From Turnera subulata (Eukaryota > Streptophyta > Magnoliopsida > Malpighiales > Passifloraceae): a stretch of 64,000 bases of DNA. Positions 37,882 through 50,380 of this stretch are shown here, piece after piece (positions within the stretch are counted from its first letter, which is position 1; each line of letters opens with the position of its first letter). Both the position numbers and the translations under genes were made by a program. The stretch lies in NCBI GenBank assembly GCA_028386065.3, contig JAKUCV010002041.1:1-64000 (forward strand), given 5' to 3'. Under the pieces are notes generated by a model. The model worked only from the letters and a program-made list of their open reading frames with translations. It made no database searches and was not told the origin of the DNA.

Positions 37882-40865
37882 TGAAACGTCCATATCCCAA
37901 ATTGTCCAATTTAATTAATTAAAATATATAAAAAGACCAAATTGCCCTTTCTACCCGGGATACGATACAACAACATAATCAACATATAATTATACAATAA
38001 ATTATACAGGAAAGCAAGTATGTAGCGGAAGACAAAAATAACATAAAATGACATGTATAAATTAAAATCTATGGATCCGACCCGAGGAGAGGATAATACC
38101 GCCACCAACTGATATGCACTCCTGATCATCGATCAGTTAACCTGTGTAAAAACTGTGAGGAGGTGAGACCAACTACTGTCTCACCGTAAACAAATAAACC
38201 ATATTATAGAGATACAAATCAACCACAAACATATCGATACCTCGCAATCACTGCCAAAGTGCACAAAACAAGCCGCCGTACAAAATACAGATTTATTATG
38301 GTTAAATATCTTATTATGGTTTGAGTATTTTATTATTCAGGGCCCCTTACTATGAGTCAAGTCTCGGTAGCGCATCTGAACAGATCCGGGTGTGAGACCT
38401 AAGTGTAGAACCTCAGAACGGGTAGATTCTGAGGCATAAACCACCGATAAACCTCGAGTGGCCGGCGGCTCCCTGAGGATGCGCTCAGACACACCTAACT
38501 GGTGCAAGTCTTCCAGGGGAGCACCGTCCTTCCCCTAAGTAACCATGCTAAACCGCATAAAGTGACGCGAAGGTACCCAACCTTCCCTCGGGGCTACCGG
38601 TCAACTTCACAGTAGAATTAAGTTTTTTATTCTTAGTTATTCTTATACAGTTCTATGTGTCATACATTATATTTATCCAGGGATGTGTGAACTTTGTGTA
38701 TTATTCTCATATCCGGGCTTTCGGCCCATAACCTCACAATATCCCAAAACATAATCTCATGTTATAATCCATAACAAAACACTTCATGTGTAATTTACGC
38801 ATGTGAGAACAAACAGGCACACAATTCCAATCACAACAATTATTAATTGTATTCACAGTGCAAACTAGGCAGTAGCACAACAGGCACAATAAGCATGCAT
38901 GCATATAGCATTCAGTGCCAAACAAGGATTCCACATCAGTTATCATCATTATTATTTCTGAGTGTTGTAGGCAGTAAAGCATACAAAGGTTTATATGTCC
39001 TCACCTGGGCCATATTAACTGTCTCGGAAGCCGAAGCCTCGTTCCGCCTCAACATTTCTATGTTCATAACATCCTACGAACATACAAGTCATATAAGATA
39101 TTTATTCATCACAAAAAAATAAAATGCAAGCCGATGATATTGTCCAAAGTTTAGACTGTAACACTAGGCCTATTACAAAGAGATCAGGTTCTGAGCCCAA
39201 AACAAATCTAAATTTATACCCAAGCCTAAGGCCCACATCATTAAACCCATTTTAAAGTCCAGTTATGTCATTGGGCTTGAAGCCCGACTCTTATAAAGTC
39301 CACAACTGTACATACAAGGTTCAACTCATTATTGGGCCTAAAAACATATTCATCCCAACTCCAAATCAATCCTTTGGGCCTAAAGCCCAATTCATACCGA
39401 TTATCCATTTTAACATAGCGGATTCTATAAACATGTCGTTATAATAATCGCATTAAATAAAACCCTCGAGCACAATCTTTCCGGACTAAAAGATACCATG
39501 TACGTCGGACATAATTCGGCCACGCCACTCAACTCTCCAAACTCGGTTTCCACTATGTCCATTTCATTTCAATACACTAATGCATGCATTTACTATAAAT
39601 GGCTTGTACAAGAACTGGAACACACATCGTCGCCCGAGAATTACCGTGTAATGCCGGAAAGTTCACCTTCTCGTCGGAACAGTGACTGTGCCTCGTCGGA
39701 TTCCAATCAGCCTCGTCGGAACAGTAATCGAGACGCCAGAAACACCACATCAATGACGACTTCAATCTGACGAAACACAAAAAGGAGCATACATAGCATT
39801 CAGACAACCAAACAGCAACCACAAAGCATCAATCTACATTAAGAATGAGTTAAGATGTTAGATCCTTACCGGAAAATAAATCCGTTCCATCCGGATCAAA
39901 AACCCAAGAACTCGGATCCTCGAGTCTAACAACCGTCCGACCATAACCCAACCGACCATCGCATCAAGATCAGCAGCGGTCGCCATCAACTGCACATAGA
40001 CGACCACCGGCCACCATCGACTCGGTGCCCACCTCCCCCACCAGTAAACAACACAAATCCGCCACCCTCATCAAACAATTCAGAATATGTCAACCCGTCA
40101 CCGACAACCACCATACGGAGACACGCAACAACCCTAAATCAAACACGATATAAAAACTCTCAAAATAAGGAAGAAGGAGAAGGAGAAGACATCGACTCAC
40201 CCAGGGCCGGCGATGCACTCTCGAGCTTCGTCCTCGAGACCGTCTTCCCGCCAACCCCGAGCTCCGAGCCTCCTCTTCCTTCGACGCAGTAGGTGATAAG
40301 AGGTGGCGAATTCGTGACCGTACGTGCAGCGACTCAAAACGAAGAAAAGAAAGACTGACGGCAGCGGCGGTTGTCCAAGAGAAAAGAGAAAGAAGTGGGT
40401 CTGAGGGAGAGAGAAAAGAGAGGAAGTGGTAACTGTTCGGGAAGGAGAGGAAGAAAGGAAATTGAAAAAGAGAGGAGAGAGTGAAAGAGAAGAATATATA
40501 CTCTAGGGTTAGGGTTATGGCCAGCCGGGATCAAAACTGCGCCGGTTTGATCATAGGCAGTCAACCCTTTTTTCTCTAGGTCAAAACACAGCCATCCCTG
40601 AGTTTCATGCCTTAGCTCTCTCAAAACGACATAGTATCGATTAACACTACATAAAACCTTGTGCTTCACCACAAGCACAAATTAATTACTCAAGAAAATC
40701 CGGTATAGGATTAACTCAAACATAAAAGAAAATACTCTCAAGGAAATAAAACAATTCCCTTGGTCAAGAATACTCAAAAATTCCTTGAGGGTAAAATTGG
40801 AAACAAAATTTCCAAAATTCCAAAAATTACATAGAACTTAATAACTGAAAATCCGGGGCGTTACA
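37882..40865 (-). mobile_element. Solo LTR (Ty3/gypsy-like), 2,984 bp, inside Copia-3 gag
   Basis: On the minus strand it begins TGTAACGCCCCGG and ends CGTTTCA, a common style of long plant gypsy LTRs. The flanking 5-bp copies are tttaa (37877-37881) and tgtaa (40866-40870), one mismatch. Removing it joins the gag reading 'KICEDL' to 'VKSEKFTLKNAYDELEKEY'. No gag or pol sequence lies inside, so only the LTR remains. Confidence 0.8.
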
Positions 40866-41600
40866 TGTAAAATCAGAGAAATTTACTCTAAAGAATGCCT
40901 ATGATGAACTTGAAAAGGAATATGCTTGTAAAAATGATATGTGTAAAGTTCTTGAAAATGAAAAAGGTGTACTTGAAAAGCATATCATTGATCTAAAATC
41001 CTCTCTAGAGAAGTTTACTAGTAGTACCAATAATCTGAATATATTGCTAGGATAGTAAAAAATCCTATGCAAAAAGAAGGATTAGGTGCTACATATTTGG
41101 TTGCTGAAAAACCAAATCATATTATGCGATTTGTAAGGGCAGAATCTAATGTGTCATACAAACCTGATACCTCACACCTAAGAAATGATAGGACACACAA
41201 GTATGCGAATAACTATGCTTTAGGGTCAAGTATGTCAAATCTGGTTGCTAGAAAACCAAATAGAAACAATATGTCATACATGCCAAATCTGGTTTTTAAC
41301 AAACCAAATCGTAGAGTTCATTCCGTCGAAAATCGATTTGACGGTATAGACGCTTATGACCTCCGCCCTCTTCAGTCAGGTGGATTTAGGAGAAACACTT
41401 ATGAATATTCTTCTAGGAAACATATGCACACGCAGTTTCATGCACCACGTATTACTTGCTATTACTGTGGAAAGAATGGTCACGGCATCAAAGCCTGCTG
41501 GATTAAAAAGAGGAATGAAAATGTTAGAAATGTGTGGGTTCCAAAAGGAACTAGATCTAACCCCACAGGGCCCAAATTAATTTGGGTACCTAAAACCTAA
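40866..41600 (+). pseudogene. Copia-3 gag, distal part with second zinc knuckle
   Basis: Continues from 40868 with a coiled-coil-like stretch (NAYDELEKEYACKNDMCKVLENEKGVLEKHI), one stop near 41054, then an asparagine- and arginine-rich region holding three repeats of the form NLV..KPN. It ends with the zinc knuckle CYYCGKNGHGIKACW (about 41459-41503) and a basic tail ending 'IWVPKT'. The KPN repeats are encoded by the hairpin motifs described in the findings. Confidence 0.8.
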
Positions 41601-44600
41601 TTGTTTTATGCAGGTGACAGGGGATAAATGGGTCATAGACAGTGATGCTCAAGGGATATGACAGGAGAAGTATCCATGTTTTCATCTCTAACCATGAAAG
41701 ACAAAGGAAAAGTAACTTTTGGGGACAAGTCCAAAAGACGAATTCTCGGGTTTGGTAACATTGACTCTAGCCCATCTATTGAACATGTTTTACTTGCTGG
41801 TAATCTTAAATACAATCTGCTTAGTGTGAGTCAACTATGTGATAAGGGATTTAAAGTCACTTTTGAAGCTCCTAAATGCTTAGTTAGTTCAGTAGATAAA
41901 GATGTGGTTTTTACTGGTACCAGAAAAGGGAATATCTACTCTATTTCCTTCGATAATGCTACTAACTCTGAGCTTAAGTGTTTACGTGCAAGAACAGAAA
42001 CACTAAACTTGTGGCACAGAAGGCTTGGGCATGCCAACTTGGACCTTATCTCCAGATTATCAAGCAAGATGTTGGTGAATGGATTACCCGCACTAAAATA
42101 TGTAAAAGACGCTACATGTCGTGCATGTCAGCTTGGTAAATAGGTTAAAAGTTTCTTTAAACCCAAGCATGCTATCTCTACATCTAGACCTCTTGAATTA
42201 CTATGTATGGTTTTGTTTGGTCCTATGAGAACCATGAGTATAGGTGGTAAAAGATATATTTTTGTCATTGTCGATGATTACTCAAGATATACATGGGTTA
42301 TATTTCTTGCTCATAAGGATCGTGCATGTAATGAGTTTAGTGCTCTTGTTAAACGATTACAAAATGAAAAAGGTTATAAAATCTCAAAAATAAGAAGTGA
42401 TCATGGAGGAGAATTTGATAATCTTGCCTTCAATCAATTCTGTGAGCAAAGTGGCATAGTGCACACTTTTTCGACTCCTAGAACTCCTCAACAAAATGGG
42501 GTTGTTGAATGGAAGAATCAAACCTTGTAAGATCAAACCTTGCAAGAAATGGCAAGAACTATGCTTAATGAGCATAAGTTACCATCATATTTCTGGGCAG
42601 AGGGTATGAACACAGCGTGCTATATTCTAAATAGAGTTTCAATGCTTCCAATAATTGAAAAGACATCCTATGAGATCTAGTATGAGAAGAAACCAAATAT
42701 CTCTTACTTTCGGGTCTTTGGGTCTAAATGCTATATTCTGAATACAAAGGATAACCTTGACAAGTTTGATGCAAAATTTGTTGAAGGCGTTTTCCTTGGT
42801 TATTCTACAACCAGTAAAGCATATTGAGTCTATAACAACCCATACAAATTGTTTTTGATGAAACTGACCCTTGTGATCTAAGTGTTGAAGATGATGCAGA
42901 TGTTATTCCTGAAGCTCAACCACAGGTTATTAATATTGATATCCCATCTGATGAAAATGATGAAGAACTACCTGTATTAGTTCCACATGATGCATCACAA
43001 CAACAACATGACAATCTGCCAGATCTGTTTGCGGAAAAAACAAATGTCACTACACATGCATCAACTTCACAACGCACTCCTCAAAATATCAGAGCACCTA
43101 GAGGACTCTCAACTGATGCTATTCTTGGTGACATCACCAGAGGAGTAACCACAAGGTCATCCATGCGGAATATAAACACACACCTAGCATTCTTGCCACA
43201 AATTGAGCCCAAGAACGCACATGATGCCATTCAAGATGAGAGCTGGGTTAATATAATGCAAGAGGAACTAAATCAGTTCAAGAGAAGTGATGTGTGGGAG
43301 CTGGTACCTAAACCTCCTGAATACCCTGTCATTGGGACAAAATGGATTTTCAGAAACAAACTTGATGAATCTGGTATCGTGGTAAGAAACAAAGCAAGGT
43401 TAGTTGCTCAAGGGTACAATCAAGAAGAAGGTATTGATTATGATGAGATTTTTGCTTCTGTTGCCAGGTTAGAATCCATTCGTATACTACTTGCCTTTGC
43501 ATCATTTAGATATTTTAAATTATATCAAATGGATGTTAAGAGTGCATTTCTAAATGGCTTTATTATGGAAGTAGTCTATGTTGAACAACCATTGGGTGTT
43601 GAATGTCATGAACATCCTGATTATGTTTACAAACTTAAGAAGGCATTATATGGTCTAAAACAAGCTCCTAGAGCATGGTATGATAGACTAAGTTCTTATC
43701 TTGTGTCTAAAGGTTATAGAAGAGGAAAGGTTGACACTACCTTGTTTGTCAAAATATGCAAAGATGATGTGATCATTGTGCAAATATATGCTGATGATAT
43801 TTTATTTGGTGCTACTAATGATCTTCTTTGTAAGGACTTTGAGAAACTTATGCATAGTGAGTTTGAGATGAGTATAATGGGTGAGCTCACTTACTTTCTG
43901 GGATTTCAAGTTAAACAGCTTGATGGTGGCATCTTCATAAATCAAGCAAAATATATCCGCGAGTTGCTTAAGAGATTTGGTATGGAAGAAACCAAATCTA
44001 GTCCTACGCCTATGAGTACATCGACTAAACTTGACAAAGATGAGAATGGTAAGGATGTTGATGTCAAGATGTATTGAGGCATGATAGGTAGTCTCCTATA
44101 TCTCACTACTACCAGACCTGACATCATGTTTAGTGTATGTCTATGTGCTCGATTCCAATCTTGTCCTAAAGAATCTCATCTTAGAGCCATAAAATGTATC
44201 TTTAAGTACTTGAAAGGTACACCATCTTTAGGATTATGGTATCCTAAAGTTGATGCGTTTACTCTAACAAGCTATTTAGTTGCAGACTTTGGAGGATGTA
44301 CCTTAGACAAGAAAAGCACAAGTGGAACATGTCAATTGCTTGGACAATCCCTTGTGTCTTGGTCAAGCAAAAAGCAAAATTCGGTTGCTACATCTACCAT
44401 AGAAGCTAAATATGTGGCTGCTGGAGCATGTTGTACTCAAGTTCTATGAATGAAGCAAACTTTGTCTGATTATGGACTAACTTTTAATTGTGTGCCTATC
44501 TATTGTGATAGCTCCAGTGCAATCAATTTGACCAAAAATACTGTGCAACACTCTCAGGCAAAGCATATTGAAGTTCGAAATCATTTCATCCAAGATCATG

Positions 44601-44731
44601 TATTGAAGAAAGATGTGGCCATTGAGTTTGTCAAGACTGAAAATCAACTTGCTGATATTTTCACAAAGCCACTCAAAGAGGAGCAATTTACAAAAATCAG
44701 ACTTGAGCTTGGAATGTGCAATCTACCTTAA
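41600..44731 (+). pseudogene. Copia-3 pol: protease, integrase, reverse transcriptase, RNase H (several stops)
   Basis: Protease remnant WVIDSD near 41628. Integrase zinc region LWHRRLGHANLD...CRACQLGK (42007-42140), a stop at 42141, core domain with VDDYSRYTW, RSDHGGEF and PQQNGVVEWKN (to 42530). A degenerate stretch 42531-43162. RT 43163-44077: FRNKLDESG, KARLVAQGYNQEEG, YQMDVKSAFLNGF, LKKALYGLKQAPRAW, YADD. RNase H 44081-44731, ending ADIFTKPLKEEQF. Stops at 42141, 42528, 44075 and 44447 and a frame change show it is inactive. RT style (YADDILFGATNDLLC) fits the SIRE lineage. Confidence 0.88.
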
Positions 44732-45238
44732 AATTCTGTGAGTAAATCTGGTTGCTGCAAAAACCATATCTATGTATATATGTTCATGCATCATATTAGG
44801 CTATTGCATTCACAACACTAGAACACAAGCACTATGCATTCATGCAAATGAGGACACTTTCAATAGGTGTTCGAATCATCAAAAATGCTGAAGGGAAATT
44901 CGAAAAGATCTGGTTTCATAAGAAACCATCTACAAGCTGATACTGAGGAAATATGGTTTTTGGGAAAAACCATATCTATTGTAGCCAACGGTTATTAACC
45001 GGAAGACGGAAGAAAAGGCAGTTGAGTTCTGAAAAAGATAGTTACCATTTTTATGCCTCCCATGTATGTCAGAAGAAACAAAGAGAAGTGGAGAAGTTAA
45101 TGCAAGTAAACCGCTCCCTATATCCCATGACCTACATTCTCTCTCCTATATTTTTTCTTCCATGCACAAACCCGACATTCTCTCTCTCTCTCCAAACTCT
45201 CTCAAACACAAAAACCTTAAAAATCCCAACTTATCAAG
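44732..45238 (+). other. Copia-3 spacer after pol
   Basis: Non-coding, with three of the hairpin motifs (44745-44770, 44907-44930, 44951-44975) and a (ct)n run near 45178-45192. Confidence 0.6.
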
Positions 45239-47175
45239 ATGAAGTCTGCTAAGGAAGCACAACTCATCCAAATCACCTAGAACAACCACAAAAACAACTC
45301 CACTGAAACAGAAGCCTGATTCTATACCAAAACCCTCCACAAAAGTGCAATCTCAATCTTCTAAGAAAGCATCCGTGGAGAAGAAGAAGCAAGGTAGCAT
45401 GGATTCATCATCAACAATGAAGACTACTGCAGATGAACCAGAAAGAATTAAAGCTGATGAATCTATCAAAAAGGGCAAAGAGACTCAGAGAGCTAGCACA
45501 AAGAAATCAAAACCATCGGGTAGTACTCTTACTTCTCCGCCATTTGTTTCAAGTGCTACTAGGATTGCAAAAGAGAGACTTTATGATCCTTAATATGCTA
45601 GACGTAATATTGTCACGCCTAAAGAGAAACATGCTGGTGTGAGGATGTTTTATGAGGCAGAGGAGTGGGTAGTGAAGAATTTACGGGGAGCTTGTAAAAT
45701 GCTCTCTGAAATACCAAATGCTGATGAAATCAATTTAGTGTTATCCAGTATTATAAAGAGGTTTGGTGAAGTAAGTGAAAGAGCTGCCCGAGAATACTTT
45801 CTTGATATTCTGAGACCGGTAGGAGAAGAGCGTCCGTCAGGTCATGTCATGGATGCAGATTTAGTAGAAACTGAGAAAGAGTTAGTTGCTAGGCAGAAAT
45901 TGTTTGAGGAGAAAATGTAAAGACTCTAGGCACAGGCTGCTGAACAGAAAAAATTCTCTCAGGAAGAGCCTGCCACCAAGGTAGTACTGACACCCCTGTG
46001 TTGGGTACACGAAGTTACAATTGATCCTGAAGTTTCAATGAAAATTGAAGCAGAAACATCGTCAGATCGATTCTCAGAGATAAGTGGATCAGAATTTTGT
46101 ATGAAGCTGAAGCTGAGCTATTTGCAGAGACATCTAGTGGCACCAGAATTCTACCCAGAAAGCCCACTACAAGAGAGATTGATTCTATTGTGCATGTTGT
46201 CTGTGGGAAATATGGAAAGCTTAGTTCTAATGATTTCAAGATGTTTCTTGGAGAATTGACTCGTGAACTACAATCAGCTGTTGAAGGTGAAGATATGGTT
46301 GCTGGCACAACCAAATCTCTGGAAGGGATGGAAAATACTGAGAATAGAGCAACGGAAGTGGATAGAGATCTGGTCGTAGAGAAACTAGATGAGGTGAAGA
46401 AGAAAGTTGTTGAAAAAGAAACTTGTGATGAGTTAGCATCAGATAGTGAGAAGGATCTGGAGAAGCATTTGAAAAGTATGTGTCTCCTTACAAGATTGAT
46501 GAACCAAAGCAAATGATGGAGAGGAACATAAAGAGAAAAAGGTCAAAGGGATGTGAGTCCGAGAAGAGTACAAGCTACAAGTCAGCAAAGGATGATCTGG
46601 TAGCTGAAAAATCAGATCTTGAAGAAAATCCCGAAGATTATTTCATCTTTGACTTCTACTCTGATAACGAGCAAGAAAAAAAGGATGATGAAGACAATGC
46701 TGAATCTGAGGAGCTTAATGATAAAGAGGAAGAGAAAGAAAAAAGAAAGCCAAGATGAAGATGAAGAGAAGAAAGAAGAGAAAGAGGAATAAGAAGAAGA
46801 AGAAGATATTGAGGAGGAACATGATGAAGAAGAAGAGGAAGATGAGGATGACAAGGATGAAAATGAAGACAATGATGATGTGGAGAATGATGAATCAGAA
46901 GAGGAACAAGAAGAAGAAGTTCCTGAGCCCCCAAAGAAAAAGGCTAAGTCAATTGTCAAGGCCAAGTCAACTGCCAAATCCGATGGTTTGGTCAAGAAAG
47001 AGGATGGGACGAAGCAGTACACAACATTCACCAAAGACTACAATTTGGCTTTGAAAGACTTTGAAGGTCTTGGAATAACTCCTATCCTTAAGCACTTCAA
47101 GTTTGACTATTTGGCCACTTTGCAGGTCCAAACAGAAGAGGATATTGTGGCCAAGATCTATCAGAACCTGCATAT
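45239..47175 (+). pseudogene. Copia-3 extra ORF after pol, N-terminal and acidic region (broken)
   Basis: An ORF region starting near ATG 45239. A lysine- and serine-rich N terminus (SSKKASVEKKKQGS) is followed by a helical part (MFYEAEEWVVKNLRGACKML, 45639-45920), a further part (MYEAEAELFAETSSGTRILP, 46097-46516) and a long Glu/Asp/Lys-rich tract (about 46600-46950). The last part (about 46880-47175) reads KKAKSIVKAKSTAKSDGL then 'YTTFTKDYNLALKDFEGLG'. It is broken by stops and frameshifts. Its position matches the envelope-like ORF of SIRE elements, but I see no signal peptide. Function unknown. Confidence 0.65.
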
Positions 47176-48895
47176 TGTGAATACCCGACCCAAAATCACT
47201 TAGGCCTATTCACTTTCTTCCTCGGGTCAATCCCATGTCAATGGAGTCGCCACCCAAATTTTGTTAAGGGAAAAATTTGGAAAAAACCCTTTATATGACT
47301 CCTTTAGGCTACATGGTCATGGCGAACCAAAGACATGGGATCGGGGGTTCGTCACGGATGGGAAGGTGTTAGGCACCCATCGGTGTTGGGTCGAAACCTT
47401 GTGCAATTAAAGGAATTATGTGTGCCTTGTGCAAGTGTGCAAATGTGGAAACAAATCACATAAAAATAATAAAGTTGAACTGGAGGGAAGGGGAAGAAGG
47501 TACGAGACAAAAGGGAAAATAAAAACATTTGGGCTTGAGTCTCCACCACTAGAGACCACCTACGTACCCCGACGACCGGGTTCAAAGCTCACGTAGTTCT
47601 TAACATGGCATCATTAAACAATCAACAAGTAACAATCAATAAAAGTGCGCAATCGAAAAGGGTTAGAACACTTAGCTTGGTTGTTGGACAGAATCTATGA
47701 GTCGTCTTATTCTTGATTTTTGACGATTTAAATGGTCGATTTAGCTTCTGGTCTCAACAGTAAAGTTCTAGAACTCCCTCTTAGCTTTCTAAAGAGTCAA
47801 AGATCACTACAATCTGACCTCTAGAACTTGAGATATGGATTGTTTTCTGAGACTGCTTGCATCAGGTCCTTCTACTCGGATTACCCAACTTCTTGACTCC
47901 TAGAATGCTTTTGATTGCCTCCTCCTCTTGATCTCCTCTTGATCCCTTCTTTTTGGCTGCTTCCTTGATGTTTTCCCATGAAATTACTCTAGAGTTTCTC
48001 CCTATAAGAATGTTTCTAGGCTTGGAGAAGTAGAGTTTCTCCAAGCAACCAAAGCTTATGAGGTGTGTGTGTAATGAGTGATTGATCTTTGAAATGTGTG
48101 TGAGGGGTCCTATTTATAGTGCTCTGGGAAGTCTAGGGGCATGGACCTACTTAATGATGAAGATTATGCCCGAAAATCTGGTCCAAAACCGCATAGGATC
48201 GAATTAGAAACAAAATCGGAGAAAATCGGGGTTCTGGGCATGACCGCCAGCAGCTGGCGGTCTTCGCGAGATGACCGCCGGTCAGCCCGCGTGTCACTCG
48301 TTCTTTCCATTTTCAAACCCCCAATCCCCCTAATTCAGCCCTGATTTGATCCTACCACGTAATCAACCCCTAATCAACCCAGAATCACTCAGTTATTTGA
48401 TTACTACTCCTCTAAATCATTCCCTAATTGATTGATTACACATTAAGTCCCTAAATCATACCAAAAACACATTTACCATATTAAGGATGATTTGATTCTG
48501 ATTTTCCATGAAAATCAGAACCAAAATTGAACTGCAAGCAAAGCGTTTTTGGGCTAACTAAACTCTGGAGAATCCATTAACTTGGGCTCTCAAATTCATC
48601 CTCAATCCAAAAATAAATCTTCACATTAAACTTGGAATAAAGATAGACAAGAGGCCTAAATACATTTTAGTGTAAATAAACCTTAATATATATTTTGTTC
48701 TAAGACTAAATCATCTCATTAATCCTAGTAGTCCAATATAAAAAGGCTCAAATTACTAAAATGTATTGTTTCCGCTAAGATAAATTCTTAATGTGCCCTA
48801 GTCCTAGGATCAAATCATCTCATTAATCCTAAGTTCAAACATGTTTAAAACCTAAACTTTGTGGAAAAATCGTGGGTGAAATTTGGGTGTTCACA
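47176..48895. mobile_element. Solo LTR (gypsy-like), 1,720 bp, inside the Copia-3 extra ORF
   Basis: It starts TGTGAATACCC and ends GGGTGTTCACA, a good terminal inverted repeat with TG..CA ends. The flanking 5-bp copies catat (47171-47175) and cgtat (48896-48900) differ at one base. Excising it joins 'YQNLHI' to 'MMDKNKKVKYLV' in the host ORF. The text near one end ('atggagtcgccaccc') resembles sequence next to the primer-binding site of some plant gypsy elements. Confidence 0.78.
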
Positions 48896-49630
48896 CGTAT
48901 CATGATGGACAAAAATAAAAAGGTCAAGTATCTGGTGAGCACTATGTTGGGCAAAAAGATCAAGGTGACTGAAGAAATTATTAGAGATGTGCTGAAGCCC
49001 AAGAAAGGGACCATCAAACACTACGATACCTGGTCCGGAACTAAAGTGAACATCAAAAGAGCACCCTCTTACGGTCAGCAGACAGGATTGGTGTATGGTT
49101 CCAATAAGAAAGGTACGTATGAGCAAACTACCCCTCTTGCTAGAGTTGTATTGTATATGCTCACCCGAGTGATCTTGCCCCATCCTTGGCATTTCAATGA
49201 GATCTCCAATCATGACCTATGGCTTGTTGCCTGCCTTATGGAGAAGAGTCCAGTTTGTTGGGAGCATCAAGTTCTCCATCATATGGCTCTTTATAGATCT
49301 AGAAGTCATGGACGCTTGGTTACAATGATTGTAGAGCGGTTTGGTATGAAGTCATCAAAGAATGCCAAACTTCAGCCGGTTGCACTTCTAGACCGCAAAA
49401 CCCTGTCAAACATGGGCATTAAAATTGGTGCAAATGGGCAGTATGAAGTGATTCGTGCTGGGGCAAGTGCTAAGGAAACCATGATTGATAATCTAGGAAC
49501 ATGGCTGAGTCTTTTGGAGACTGACATGAATGATATCCATGATGATCTTGCTGATCTTAAGGAGGAGATGTTGGCACAATTTCGACTGGTTCTCTCTCGA
49601 TTTTCTCAAGTATCCTCTGGTGATGATTGA
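48896..49630 (+). pseudogene. Copia-3 extra ORF, C-terminal domain (plant transposon-associated type)
   Basis: An open stretch of about 245 codons: MMDKNKKVKYLVSTMLGKKI, then VTEEIIRDVLKPKKG, and 'TPLARVVLYMLTRVILPHPWHFNEISNHD'. This layout resembles the domain annotated in databases as 'putative plant transposon protein' (a family often next to copia and gypsy elements); the match is from memory and needs a profile search. The C terminus is coiled (ETDMNDIHDDLADLKEEML). It ends with TGA 49628-49630. A separate, very hydrophobic frame (49667-49852) follows. Confidence 0.6.
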
Positions 49631-50380
49631 AGCTTTTCCTGATCTGATGCCTTTAGAAATCATGCATTGCCTTCCTACTTGGTTAAGCTTATTGATTCTA
49701 TTTCTATGGCTCTTACGTTGGTTGTTATCGAATATTTCTCTTTCTTTTTGGATATTATGGTTGCATACTTGAATATTGCTCTTTTGGGTTATTATGTTTC
49801 AATCTGTATGATCTTTACTCTGTTCCTATGCTCTATACTCCCTTTCTGCTGATGCCAAAAGGGGGAGAAATTTGTGCTTGTGTGGATTGACTTATGCAGG
49901 AATATTGATTCTGGTTTTTGTGAGAAACCAAAACATCGGCAAAAAATATACTTGTGTTGTACATACGATTATGCAGGCACTATTGAAAAGCATTAGTTGA
50001 TGCTGCTATTGAGAAATGGTTGTTATTAAAACCATATGTTTCATCTAATTCAGTTTTATGCAGGGAGTGTGGTATTGAAAAATCTGGTTTTTACCAAAAC
50101 CATACTTAAACCTATGATTTGGTTTCTGCGACAAAATAAAGTTTTCAATAATGAAAGTTGCACGACTTTGTATCTGTTATTATGCATTCAACTATTTTTA
50201 TGTGCAGAAAGAGAAAAACAAAGGGGGAGATATAAAACTTATCCTCGTTGAATTACAAAAAGGTTTTCAAAAGGAGGAGCAACAAAACAGGGGGAGGTCG
50301 AGAAAATTATGAGAATATCTTTTGAGCCCTAGTTATATAAAAAATCAACACGAATTTTTCATCATAAAAAAAGGAGAGAT
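49631..50380 (+). other. Copia-3 3' spacer with several polypurine tracts
   Basis: Holds a hydrophobic 61-codon frame (49667-49852) and polypurine stretches at about 49857-49869 (aaaagggggagaaa), 50220-50230 (aagggggaga), 50269-50279, 50290-50297 and 50370-50380, the last next to the 3' LTR. Three hairpin motifs are also here (49907-49934, 50014-50037, 50080-50106). Confidence 0.6.

Noticed and set aside
40334..40678. Minus-strand frame of 114 codons
   Set aside because: Lies inside the gypsy-like solo LTR; composition is low-complexity and no domain is visible.
46612..47034. Minus-strand serine-rich frame
   Set aside because: Reverse complement of the Glu/Asp/Lys-rich tract of the Copia-3 extra ORF.
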